Notes under the pieces: generated by a model
The model's input: the letters and a program-made list of their open reading frames with translations, nothing else
What the model was told of the DNA's origin: nothing
Database searches by the model: none
In this document: positions 1-10,810 of the stretch, one piece after another
How positions within the stretch are numbered: the first letter of the stretch is position 1
Layout of the letters: each line of letters opens with the position of its first letter
Position numbers and translations under genes: made by a program
DNA from: Adineta steineri
Taxonomy: Eukaryota; Rotifera; Eurotatoria; Adinetida; Adinetidae
NCBI GenBank assembly: GCA_905250115.1
Contig: CAJNOI010000241.1
Span: forward strand, 50,601 to 114,600
Length of the DNA stretch: 64,000 bases
Reading direction: 5' to 3'

Positions 1-436
1 CTTTGATGAACGTATGTTTGATGCAGACACGAAAGCCTATTATAAGGTGGCTTTTATAGTTTATCTTCTGTTTCTTCTCATTATGACAGTATTCGTAACA
101 AATCTCCTTATTGGTAAGACACAAGTCGTAGCTAATTTTTAAACGATTGATAATATTTATTTCCGTATAGGGTTGGCCGTTGGTGAAATTCCAACACTAA
201 TGAAGCAAGCAACCGAAAATCTCACGAGATTATTTTATGAACTTGTTGTTATATGTGAAATTTTTCGTTATCGATTAATTTGGATTCTTCGTCGCAGTAA
301 TGTGAATGATGCCATTGCATATAGTTATCAAGATTTGGATAAAAATAATTGGCATCAACGAATGATGCAACGATTCATGAAGCGACGCGCTGATGATAAT
401 AATAATGAAGATTCGGATGGGTGTGAGTGTGAGTGA
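1..436 (+). CDS. TRPA-like cation channel, 3' end (partial)
   Basis: This is the C-terminal end of a transient-receptor-potential type ion channel that begins left of the window. The first exon (to 113) reads through a hydrophobic segment, residues YKVAFIVYLLFLLIMTVFV, and then NLLIG. A 57-nt GT..AG intron (114-170) follows. The second exon (171-436) continues LAVGEIPTLMKQA and a basic cytoplasmic tail. NLLIGLAVG(D/E)I directly after the last helix is the S6/TRP-helix signature of TRPA-type channels. The ankyrin repeats and pore are outside the window, so TRPA rather than another TRP is inference. The last codons (GCECE, stop) are encoded by a TGTGAG-type repeat, so a hairpin element supplies the tail and the stop codon. 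Confidence 0.75.
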
Positions 437-500
437 GATAGTGGATATCGATGTTGAGTGAACCTGATATCAATCCACAACTACACCCAAACTCACCCAT
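417..500. repeat. TGTGGG-type hairpin element (H1) over the TRP stop codon
   Basis: The G-rich arm GATGGGTGTGAGTGTGAGTG (from 418) pairs imperfectly with the C-rich arm ACACCCAAACTCACCCAT (483-500). The loop is about 40 nt. The G-rich arm is translated as the end of the channel gene. Confidence 0.65.
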
Positions 501-665
501 ATGATTACTCGCGTATCTGTTTTTATAGATATAGATATTCTATATTGTTAGACTAATGAACTTTTTTATTTGATGTAATTTGATATAATTCTGATACATG
601 AAAAATAGAAAGATTTAGTGATTGAAAGTAAAGGTTTCGCGTAATATTTCAAGACACACACTTAC

Positions 666-1958
666 TCACGGCCATGAATGAGCTCTTATTCCGAGTTGTC
701 GTAACTTTTTAAATAATATATATGAATCCTTCAATGAATCATTCAATGAATCCCACATATCTCCCCAGTAAGGTATCATTTCATTAACTGTGACATGATG
801 CTCAAATAAAAGTTCATCGATTAGAATATGAATGCTTGGATCAGTTAATATTTGTTTTATCAACGTATTTTCTAAGGCAGATGTATCGATATCTAATTTG
901 ACAACAACATGATCAGATGGTTGAGCAATTGTTTGTAGCATTGCCCAAGGATTAAACTTTCCACTTTCAGTGACTCCAACATTGATAAGAGTATATATAG
1001 GGAAAACGTCACTAGGTAGTTGTTCCCATGCATCATGCTGATTCAATGAAGAAAATTCAAAAGCAATAATTCGATCGAATTTAACATTGAACCGTTTATA
1101 ATACTCGTAGAACCACTTTCCTGCAGCAGCTGTATCATCTTTCTCCCAACCACCAAAATAAGAGCTTCCCAAATCGAAAAGAATAATTTTTCGATTTCGT
1201 ATGTTAATTTCCATTTCAATATCAGTATGTGCTAGACGTTGATACATCCATGGCAATACGTTTTTATTATTATCATCAGAAATAATAGATATTTCATTTA
1301 AAAGTCTAGAACCTGGTGGCACTGTATGTGTGTAAAATGGCGCTGAAACTGACAATAGAATAAATCTTTTTGATTGTAAGTCTGCACCATCGTAAAGTGA
1401 TGGAGACACTACGGATGTATTCAAATGAGGACAAATGCTAAAGGGATCTCGTAATAAGCCTATTAAAGGTTTAATCGAATGCGATACTTCAACTATTTCG
1501 GATGTCACAAACGTATCAGTATTCATACATTCATATCGATAATACATTGTTGAGAGAATATCATCGATTTGTGGTTGTGTTACGCTAGTATCATATCTGC
1601 CTGATTTTTGCAACACACTTAGCAGCTGCATTATTGAGATTGTTTTATTCAGATTTTCAGTGTCGGATAGTCTTTCGCAAACATTATTTTGAAAGGTTTC
1701 AATGTTATTATACCACATATTTTCCCAACTGTTAGGCGTATAATTGACAAAAGACCAGTGACATCTTTGTTTTTCATGTTCGTCACGATCCATAGCAAAG
1801 TTAATGTTAGAATGTAGAAGCCGTGTATATTGTGATTTTATGGCGTTTGATAGTTCGTGACGTAAAAATAAGGTAAGGAAAATCATTAATATTGGAAATA
1901 ATACGATCACTATTCGATATAACTTCTCCATAATATAGACAGAACGTGACAAGGACAA
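666..1958 (-). CDS. type II membrane protein with FkbM/methyltransferase-like domain
   Basis: A single-exon reading frame of 430 residues. An N-terminal hydrophobic stretch (about residues 14-32) follows a short basic segment, giving a signal anchor with a lumenal or extracellular body. A second ATG at 1931 (MEKLYRIVIVL) is an equally good start and leaves a tidier anchor. The C-terminal half holds ILFDLGSSYFGGW (the glycine-rich SAM-binding loop position), a DRIIAFE motif and VVVKLDIDTSALE, an order resembling the FkbM-type methyltransferases that are common as secreted or Golgi proteins in protists and rotifers. The substrate cannot be told. The N-terminal half has several Cys residues and no motif I recognise. 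The enzyme assignment is family-level inference. Confidence 0.6.
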   Translation of the reverse strand: MSLSRSVYIMEKLYRIVIVLFPILMIFLTLFLRHELSNAIKSQYTRLLHSNINFAMDRDEHEKQRCHWSFVNYTPNSWENMWYNNIETFQNNVCERLSDTENLNKTISIMQLLSVLQKSGRYDTSVTQPQIDDILSTMYYRYECMNTDTFVTSEIVEVSHSIKPLIGLLRDPFSICPHLNTSVVSPSLYDGADLQSKRFILLSVSAPFYTHTVPPGSRLLNEISIISDDNNKNVLPWMYQRLAHTDIEMEINIRNRKIILFDLGSSYFGGWEKDDTAAAGKWFYEYYKRFNVKFDRIIAFEFSSLNQHDAWEQLPSDVFPIYTLINVGVTESGKFNPWAMLQTIAQPSDHVVVKLDIDTSALENTLIKQILTDPSIHILIDELLFEHHVTVNEMIPYWGDMWDSLNDSLKDSYILFKKLRQLGIRAHSWP

Positions 1959-3442
1959 TTAATGTCTATCTGAAAGAAAAGTTTTATCTTGTACTGTAAG
2001 AATCTTAAGCTTATAGATGACTGTGGATGAGTCAGTGAGTGTTACAGTGCAATAAGCCTAATATACCTTCACTCACACCCTCAACACTATCTTTCTTGCT
2101 TTCAAAATAGTTCAGTTTTTTTATTCTATTCATCCAACGATCACAGTCAATAACATCGGAATGGTTTGTCTCATAAGTACTTTCGATCAAATTTTTTTCG
2201 TTTTACATTCTTATTTCTCCACGAAACCAAGAAATATTAGAAAATAAGTTTTTTTCAATCTTGTTGAAAGTACAGCTATTGAATTGATTTAAAAAAAACA
2301 ACTAAAATATTTTGCGTTATCTTATGTGGTTCGCTGTCGAATATGATTTATAGAAGAGTGGAGATGATATTCACAGGTGTTAATAATATATTGTAAAATC
2401 TTACTTAATTTTTCTCAGTTTTGAAAAAATGAATTCTAATAATGTAGCTTAAATATAAATAAATCTTTTACTTACGACATTTAAATTAAATAAGGAAATT
2501 CGCCAGGGATGTGATATGTTACTCATAATGGCCTACGATACTCAAAATGTTAATGTATTTCTTTCATTTTATACATTAGACGGTAGGATACTGTAAGAAG
2601 ATAACGTTTTTTTATATTAAATGTACTGTATATCAATACGACAAGAGAAAAAAAAGAAAAACTAACGAAGCATGACTGTGCATGTAAGAAGAACGACAAC
2701 GCTCTTTAGTAACCTATGATGTACAAACACGTGGATATAAAAATAATTTACCACAATTTTTATTAGAATGATATATGACTATAGATTTATTCAGTCAATC
2801 CTAAGTTTGTAGGGTAATGAAGAAATTTCTAGAATATTAAATATGTTGTAATAGTCAAAACAAAGACAGAATCAATGTTTAAAAAAACTTGGTAAATCAG
2901 TCACATTTCACATGACAAATATGAAAAACTTAGGTACATTAAATGTAAGTTCGACTTTGATACGTATAAAGATCTATCTATGACCCTACAAACTTAGAAT
3001 TGAAACACAATTTTCATAGAAATTAATGTCTCATTTGTAAATATCACTGTTTTTTTTTGTTTAAAAAAAACGAACTATGCTTATTTGATGTTTAGTTGAT
3101 ATAAAATAACTTCGACACGATATATACATTTTTTTTAATAAGACAAGTCAACACGAATAATGTTTGAAAATAAATTAAGAAAAAAAGAAATATCATAAAG
3201 ACTTGTATGAGGAGAGAAGAAAAATACAACTTGAATGAATTTCACAGAAATATATTTCAATGACGCAAGGCCTTTCGATCTTTCCAGTTAATAATATTTA
3301 GAATTGTATCCTTTATCATCAGAAATTCCAGTATTTTCATTATATATTTTTATTTTATTGAACATATAGAAATTGAAATAAAAAATATTATAATGAATAG
3401 AATTAAGTCGATAATATAGGTTTTTTAATGAGTTATTTTTAA
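1959..3442. other. AT-rich intergenic region
   Basis: No convincing exon was seen on either strand. It holds one degenerate hairpin copy (2021-2085) and otherwise simple A/T-rich DNA. It separates two minus-strand loci and so includes the 5' flank of the FkbM-like gene. Confidence 0.5.
2021..2085. repeat. degenerate TGTGGG-type hairpin (H2)
   Basis: A decayed G arm GTGGATGAGTCAGTGAGTG is followed about 30 nt later by CACTCACACCCTC. Pairing is only partial. Confidence 0.4.
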
Positions 3443-4140
3443 TCAGATGATGATTCCTGCTTCGCTATTAAGACCAACACGAGTAATAACCATTCGACCA
3501 CTACCTTCCATAATTTGTGTACCTGAAAAAAGTATAACATCTTTATTTTTATTGAATTTGTTTCTCCTATACAGAAAATGTTAAATTTGTTATAGAAGAT
3601 GCATCAACTCCAAGATCATTTACTTCAACAATTAAACCATCAGCTGGTAAAACATCACCTAACAACAATGGATGACGAAACTCATGTTCTGTTTTCAATT
3701 CACTAAATACAATTACAACTATAATAATTGGTATAGTTGAAAAACCATTGAAGACTTTTCTCGAGAATGTTGTCGTATTCGTATAACAAAGGGATTTATG
3801 AAGAAAAAGTCATTATAACATTCATCTTTACTCTTTTGCTTTTATCTTTCGATGATTTCTATACCTGGTAAATGGTAAATATGATATTGGTTTTCGTGGA
3901 ATCTGATTTTTTCCATAAGCTATATGATGTTGTTCAAAATCTTCTTGATTATTTGAATCAAGTCCTTTAGTTTTATCATCTTTTAATTTTTCTAATATTT
4001 AATTTTTCCAGTAATTCTTTTCCACGTAATTCCATCAATTCTTTTATTTGATCACGTGTTAAACCAAACATTGAAGAATCACCACCACCACCACTTGCAA
4101 TATCTTCGTTAGTTGTTGATTTCTTTTTAAAAAATGACAT
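3443..4140 (-). pseudogene. plasma-membrane Ca2+-ATPase (PMCA) relic, N-terminal part only
   Basis: From 4140 leftwards the reading begins MSFFKKKSTTNED, then MFGLTRDQIKELMELRG, which matches the PMCA N-terminus. A frameshift follows near ELLEKL, where the local sequence AAAAATTAAATATTAGAAAAATTAAAAG shows a short direct duplication. The other frame then continues to QIPRKP. A second piece (about 3720-3580) reads VVIVFSELKTEHEFR, LGDVLPADGLI and NDLGVDASSIT, the actuator-domain region of P2B ATPases, with the stretch between M2 and LGD missing. A third piece (3522-3443) reads [17 protein letters not shown] and ends in TGA straight after GIII. The phosphorylation motif, ATP-binding domain and later helices are absent, so it cannot be an active pump. 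Confidence 0.75.
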
Positions 4141-5759
4141 CTAAATAAAACGCATTTTAAGATATTGATAATGAGACGATTACATATATATTCGCGAATC
4201 ATTAAAAAAAGTAAGGCAGTATTTAATAGAGTAAGAGAACAAGAAATCGAAACAAACAAAAAATTAACACATAGTCAAATCAAACGTCATATATGTAGAG
4301 AGAGAGAGAGACCGAAAGAAATGAAAAAATGATGTTACAAGACATTTTGATATGACAAAAAAACATAAATGAAAGAATAAAAAATTAACGTTAATAGTTA
4401 ATAACAGCGGCATATCTATAGAAAAAGAGGGGGTCACGAATATTGCGCATCATTAAATACGTATAAGTAACTTGCTTACAAAATAAAAAAATTATATACA
4501 TGATTCATAAGATGGTGTGGATGTGAATGTATATTCTGATAATTACTTATACTCGTTCCTACATCCTACAAGATGGTTTTCGATTATTTCTTATCTGAAT
4601 TGATTGTTCGCTGATGTATTCATTGAATCTATTTCAATTAATTGCTTTAGCATGAAGATTAACTGAAAACAACATTCGCTATCAAATCATCTTTATTTTC
4701 ATTGTCTAATTTATTCTTTTGATGAATATTATGCAAATAATACAAAAATCGATTTACTATCGATGGATAATTTGCACAAAATAATCAAATAATTAATATT
4801 ATGAATTATAAATATAGTCTTATCAAGGAATAAGTTATTGAAGATAGATACAGTTATTAAAATAAAATTGAATTTTGTGATAAAATCATTATATAAAATG
4901 TTTTAGATTGTTTCCAAAGATGATGATGAATAATATCTTTTTGTATTATTCATGTGAGATTTATTCCTAGAGATATGATCATAAAAGTAAGGTTCACACT
5001 AAGAATGATAGAAAATGTCTTTATTTATTGTGCAAAAATTCCATGTAGATGAACTTAATATGAAAAAGAGATAAATGTAATAAATAATATAAATTTATTT
5101 TATGTTTTTGTAATATTGATTGTAATAATGAGTCTGAATCAAAATTAGTTCTTGATTGTGTTGTTTGATTACGATGAGATTGATGGAATATTATTTGTAT
5201 TGCACAATATGCTGATGCATGATACCAAGCAGTATTCCAATGTTGAATATCTATTTTATTTTCAATATATTTTAGCTATTTTGACCAACTAAAAATATTT
5301 ATAGAAAATTTCAAGAGAAGTTGTGTTTGAATAGATTTAAATATTTTCAATGATGTTTCAGAACAGCGATGTCTTTTAGTAGAATATATTTGTCAATATA
5401 TATCTGTAGCAAAATACTTAGAATTTTAACAAATTTCACTTTTGCCGAAAACTTTTTCCCAATAATAAATTTCGCCGAAAGATATTCACCGAATCAATTT
5501 CTCATCAATACACACACCCACCCTCAAAAATATTCTTATTGTTATTGTAGGTATATTTCTGATGATTAATCTTTATTTTGCACCTCTGTTGATTTCTGAT
5601 CCTCCCATATTTGTGGCTTTTTAAATATGAAAAGTAAATTTAAAAAAAAAACAGCGAGAGATGAAGAAGAACAGTAAATGATGTGAGTAGAGTTGTCCTA
5701 TGGTATGTGATTCTATTATTGAAGTATCACTGCAATCTAAACAAAAAAAACATAAATCA
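4141..5759. other. AT-rich non-coding region
   Basis: No gene is supported. Open frames here are short and of low complexity. A lone C-rich arm, CACACACCCACCCTCAAAA, lies near 5511-5529 without a clear partner and may be half a hairpin element. Confidence 0.45.
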
Positions 5760-7750
5760 TTATATGAATATTAAAAAAATACAACAAACGTTTTCGGGAG
5801 GCATCAATGGGCATTTCCAATTGTACACATAATATTGTAGATTACCATCACCATCACCAAATTTAAGTTTTTTCAAAAACTCCTTATTATTCATTATATC
5901 GAGTGCATTGAATACATCGAAACCACTCTTCAAAAAAAAACCTTATTAATATGAGAAAAAAAAATGTTCGTTTTACTCCTTACATTATGTGCTTGTATAA
6001 GACAATCATTGACGAGATCAGTCAATGGTGTTCGACTGGCAGCATAATAATACATGTAGCATGCATTCAATGTCTTGTATTCTGGATGGTTTATAATTGT
6101 TGATGGTAAATGATAGTACGATATAAAATCGGTTATTTCACCTTGATCACTCTATTGAGAGAAAACAAATCCAGTCAGATAGTGAAAAGATCATGATGAA
6201 GGTTTTTTCTCACTTCAACAACAAATGCGCTCACAATGCTTGACCGATTTTTACATAAATATTCAAATTCATCAAGGGAAAATACCGGCGCCAGGTCGAA
6301 TTTTGTCAGATACTAATTCAAGAATGACATAGAGCAAAAATAACAACGTAAGAGAAAAACAACATACCTGAGTGAGTATTTTCCAAGCTTGAGGTATATC
6401 AGCATCGCGCATTTCACGAAAGCCTGCCACTTGTGTCGTCTATTTGAAGAAAATATTAACGAACTCTAATTTCTTAACATGTACATGAAAGAAAAGATGA
6501 AGAATATTTTCTACAGACCTCAGGTAACCGATAGAGTTTTTGCATTCGTTGCATTGTCACATTTCGTCCTAAAAAGGCAAATTTGATGGCCAACAATTTT
6601 TTGACATTGAGCAATCGATGCCAATATCTGAATTCAAAGGTATAGAAAGTATTCTCATCTTTTGAGAAAAAATAATGGAAAACAATTCATACCTAGCTTT
6701 GCATGCAAGACCAGGTAGGAAAGGAGCGGCTGTGTATACTGCTTGAAAATATTTTTCCAAATGCCCACGACGTGTTATCTCTTTAATAAGTACGGGTGAT
6801 AAGCGTTTAAGTCGTAATTTTTTGTGAACACATAAAAAGTTTATATCTACCATTGATAATTCCCTATTAATTATTTTTAACAAAAAAAATAGAAAAAAAG
6901 GAGACGAATTAATCTTAATTACTTATCATAGACTCTTATTCGAATTGGGACAGCACTGATAAAACCAACCAGTTTACTACTTTTCGTTACACGAACTCCC
7001 ACATGGAATTTTTTAAGCCAATCTGGCACACATAAAGCCCTGAAAAGATCTGAATACGTTTAAAAAAAACAATTTCTCTATTGTATATAAATTACCAGCG
7101 TAAAAATGACATGGAATACTTCAATCGAAAATTATTACCATCATCTTCAATATAGTGTTCGTCTAAGAACGTACACAATTCCTGTAACTAGAAAAACAAA
7201 TGGCATGTCATTTATTAAATCGTACGAAGATTCTCAATATACTTGTTCATCAACATGAATATCAATATCATCCCAGAAAAAACCATTAGGTAATTCATAT
7301 GGTTCTTGTCGTATTTCATCTAATGATTTATTTGATTCAATAGGTCCAATATTGGTTGTGTCAATTTTTGTACCAATTGTCGGTACAGGTTGTGTTTGCC
7401 AAAATTTCCATTCTTGTTTTGATGCTGACTTTTCGTCATATTTCGGTCCATTTTCATTATTATTATGAACAGCAGCTTGTTCGGTAAGTGTCATTTGTTT
7501 CACTAAATTTCGCATTGATTTCTCTGTAAGTTTTTGCTAAAAAGAGAAATTTTATAGATTACTTTTAACATAAAAGATCCTTTCTATTCACACTGTTGCT
7601 CTCGTCATGTATACTATTTCCATCAGGGACATTGGTTGTTGTTGTTGTAGCAGCAGTCGATTTTTTCTTTGATTTTTTGCTCAACGACTTTGATGTTGTT
7701 AATGTACTAGCAGTAGAACTGTCTCCTTCATCATTTTGATCGTCAATCAT
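5760..7750 (-). CDS. NMT: glycylpeptide N-tetradecanoyltransferase (N-myristoyltransferase)
   Basis: Transfers myristate from myristoyl-CoA to N-terminal glycines of cytosolic proteins. Ten exons can be read: 7750-7592, 7536-7243, 7187-7096, 7039-6923, 6863-6693, 6627-6520, 6439-6368, 6312-6214, 6151-5984 and 5927-5760, all with GT..AG introns of about 40-75 nt. Conserved NMT blocks appear in order: [93 protein letters not shown], and [10 protein letters not shown] near the C-terminus. Length is about 482 residues, close to animal NMTs, with a Lys-rich N-terminus (KKSKKKS) as in the ribosome-targeting segment. The usual LVLQ-type C-terminus is replaced by a short divergent tail. Exon 6 lacks one base in the expected LYRLPE motif, so the frame breaks there: sequencing error or recent lesion. 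Confidence 0.9.
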
Positions 7751-9110
7751 GATTAAAGATCTATAAATGAATGAGCAAGAGAAAATGAATTGATCGTCAA
7801 TCGTGATTACAACAAAATTATGCTATCTTCTAATTCTTCTACTCCCCTTTCTCTCTTTACTCCCCCATTTTCATATATTCGATAGACTATTGTCGTCTAC
7901 TAACCATAAACACAAGGATAGACATGTTTATGTTTCATATATGAGATAGAAGGCCGAGGTCTACTTCTATTGTGTTTACACTAAGAACCAAGGATTATAT
8001 AAACATGTGATAACGTGAATATGTGAATATGAAAGGATATAGCCTATTGGCACAGTAATCAAAAAATGACTGTCGAAGAGTTGTCTTTTATCATATACAT
8101 TTAAAGATAAAACAAATAGAAAATTTTAACGAGAAATGAACTTTAAACAACAAGATCAGTCGTTAAATTGAATGAAAGAAAAGAAACGGAGTGCAAAAAC
8201 TTACTTTGTCAGTTACATCGTTTTAAAGCCTGAGAGTAAAATACAAAATAATGATCTCTATCTTTTATTTATCAATGCATCATGAATGAATGAATGAACA
8301 AATGAATGAGGACTGTGTATAATTGAAGAAGCAAGAGAGAGAATAGTAAAACCATCAAAGTGTAACAAACAATCGTTATTACGACGCACGTGCATTATCG
8401 AACGAATAAACCATAGACGCATTGTTGTAACCACATTTTATCATTTTACAATGTGACGTTTTTTTTTCACTTGTTGCTCATCCATTAGCATATTAAAATG
8501 CGCACAAAGCAAAAATAAAGTAAAAATTCTTTTGTTCATAGCTTTTTATAGATTCCTTTCTTTTATAAATATTTTACGAGATACAGCTTTGTTTAAAAAG
8601 CCGGAACTTAATTGTGCAAGTCTATCACAGGTGTTATTAGAAACGTTGGAGCAAAAATTTTTGCATTGTTAGATCTATTAGATTCGTTGCTTCAAATCTA
8701 TGAAAAGCATAGCTTCTCAAAAGAGATACTTTTTAATTAAACTGTATAGCTCTATTTAAACATTAACATAGCTATTAAATAATTTAAATAGTTGACTACT
8801 TTTCTATCGTGTTTTTGATCTGTTCTTTTATTGAGTGACTGACTGGGAAAAATCTCTAAATTTCTTTTTTCTCGATTGTTTATCAAATACTTTGAATTGT
8901 CATGATATTTCTTTAATAATCCTGGTTCTGAATAGTTCATAACATGATATACATTAAACAGTGACGTTTTGCTACGAATGAATTAGAAAATTGGATTACA
9001 ATAAATATTTATTGTTTTTTTTCGAACTCCTGCTCACGTAAGTGAAGTAAGCAGCCGATTCGAGTATTTTCAGCAGCGATTCGTCTGTGATGTGTTCCAG
9101 ACGAATCGCT
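7751..9110. other. intergenic region upstream of NMT
   Basis: Presumed NMT promoter side. It contains simple repeats (ATGA-type run near 8280-8310) and AT-rich DNA. No supported exon. Confidence 0.45.
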
Positions 9111-9181
9111 CTTGAGGGTGCGGGTGTGGGTGGGTATAGCTGAATACTTCTTATTCGTCTACACCCACACTCACACCCTAT
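9111..9181. repeat. TGTGGG-type hairpin element (H4)
   Basis: CTTGAGGGTGCGGGTGTGGG pairs with ACACCCACACTCACACCC across a loop of about 25 nt. Confidence 0.8.
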
Positions 9182-9221
9182 TTTAGATAGAATCTCTCTA
9201 TCCATATGTTTATATACATAA

Positions 9222-9297
9222 AGCTTGAGGGTATTGGTAGATGTGTATCAATGTTGCATTTAATCTTCGTCCATACCAACATCTATGTCCCTCTTCT
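9222..9297. repeat. diverged hairpin element (H5)
   Basis: CTTGAGGGTATTGGTAGATG and CATACCAACATCTATGTCCC are nearly complementary. It keeps the TTGAGGG end but has lost the TGTGGG units. Confidence 0.45.
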
Positions 9298-9642
9298 TTT
9301 AAATCGTCTAAACATATAATCTGTCTAAAGCCACCTTAAGTGTCTGCTAGTAGGCGCGAAACCATGATCACAGTTGTTTGACTCACATATATTAATCTAT
9401 CCCTTTTAGTTAGGACTGATATCCACAAAAGATGCTAGCCTGATCTGTTCATCTAAAGATAACATCAATTTCGAAAGTGACCGTGCTTAATATACCTTGC
9501 TTTTGCATATTTTTTATTTACTCATAAGTAATCTAATTTTATTGAAATAAGACATCAGAGTTACATGTAGTAAAGAACGACAATTTCAGTTTAAAATTTT
9601 CGTGGAAACAGATGTTTCTAAGATTTTGTCCGTTTCCTTTTG
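9298..9642. other. non-coding spacer
   Basis: Nothing recognisable on either strand; it is the 3' flank of the ART pseudogene. Confidence 0.4.
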
Positions 9643-10344
9643 TTACTCATTCCCGACGAGTTGAACTTCGATTATCCAACGATCATTGTCTTGAGAAACG
9701 TTCAAAATTTCCAGTTGAGCCCCAATTGATAATATTGCTTCCATTTGGTGTGGATAACTACTCCATTTCCATACGTTTGCAATGTTTAACTGATTACCTT
9801 CTACTGTGTTCAATATCATAAGTGCATTGCGACGAAAAGCGAAATGTTTTTCGATCGTAAATGATAAAAATGAATTCGTGTAGTAGCATGTACCAATCTT
9901 TTGTTTAAAATAATTGACTTCGATATCTGATAAATTGAGTCCTCGATAATAAACACTTCTTAGATCTTTTTGATACAAACCACGTATAATTGATCACAGT
10001 TTATTGGTATAAGTCCAATTGATATCATAATCTGATAACAAATTCAAATTTGTTTTCAAGTAATGGTGGCCCGTATACTGTTTGATAACATCTAACATTT
10101 CCTGGGTCAATTCATCTTCTTTGATAAAAATCGAATAAACTTGTTGCAATTGATTTTTATATGGATTTATATCCAAAAGTTTGAAACTCAATTCTTTTTT
10201 TTCATGATCATAGTGGTAAACATCACTTTCATAATTGGAAGTGGCAGATGTAACTGAACGAGGCAAGTAACGAACCGTGCGACGATCGACTGAGACTGTG
10301 AAATAAGAGAAAAATTCATTTAATTCAAAGAATACAATGAACAT
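9643..10344 (-). pseudogene. ADP-ribosyltransferase (ART)-like gene with internal stop
   Basis: Two open stretches (10344-9994 and the part ending 9643) lie in the same frame and are split by one TGA at about 9994-9996, after YTNKL. The second part carries the ART fold landmarks: VYYRG (catalytic Arg position of the R-S-E class), TNSFLSFT (the Ser block) and HQMEAILSIG. In the last, the first Glu of the usual E-x-E is Gln while the second is kept. The first part resembles the helical region before the Arg motif. ART proteins transfer ADP-ribose from NAD+ to protein side chains. The premature stop makes this a likely pseudogene, although read-through or a base error cannot be excluded. A possible splice acceptor (TTTCACAG) inside the first 60 nt means the true start may be further upstream. 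Confidence 0.65.
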
Positions 10345-10407
10345 GAAAGTAGGATCAACAAATTTTGCACTCGAACATGTAGGCTATAGCTTTGATGCAG
10401 ACATAGT

Positions 10408-10685
10408 TTAGATGTTGCAAAATATTGCGGATTTCAAAACAGTTGCACGTGCTGGTAAAAGTTGCATAACGTCATGAAGCAAGTAGTTACCAATCTACAG
10501 TTTTCAACTTGTGAAAGAGGATAGGGTGTGGGTGTGGGTGTTACATCAATATCAAATACACCCACACTCACACCCACACACTTCTTATATTCGCCTTTTT
10601 GATGATTTTTTCTGACATTTACCTTGTCGAAGTTGTCCAGCAGAATCGATTTGACCAATTGGCTCGTTGTATCTGGACGTACTTT
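10408..10685 (-). CDS. two C-terminal exons of an unrecognised gene
   Basis: Exon 10685-10623 (acceptor TTTTTAG) reads KVRPDTTSQLVKSILLDNFD and one more Lys. It joins in phase 0 to exon 10494-10408, which reads IGNYLLHDVMQLLPARATVL and ends at a TAA. Splice sites on both sides are good (GTAAAT donor, CTGTAG acceptor). The intron between them (10495-10622) carries a hairpin element. Upstream exons probably lie beyond 10700 but I could not fix them. Family not recognised. Confidence 0.4.
10521..10590. repeat. TGTGGG-type hairpin element (H6), inside a putative intron
   Basis: ATAGGGTGTGGGTGTGGGTG pairs with CACCCACACTCACACCCACA. The loop is about 20 nt. Confidence 0.8.
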
Positions 10686-10810
10686 CTAAAAATAGTATAT
10701 AGAATGATGCAATAAAAATTCGACAGAAAGAGATTTTCAATATCATTAAAAGATAGCTCATCATCGATTGTGTTTATGGTAAAAAAATTTCTTTTTCTAG
10801 CTCTTATCAT

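Noticed and set aside
8752..8940. 62-residue minus-strand frame
   Set aside because: Lys/Asn/Leu-rich with no motif, signal or splice partner; indistinguishable from chance in AT-rich DNA.
9612..9821. Plus-strand frame opposite the ART pseudogene
   Set aside because: Shadow of the minus-strand ART motifs, which are recognisable.
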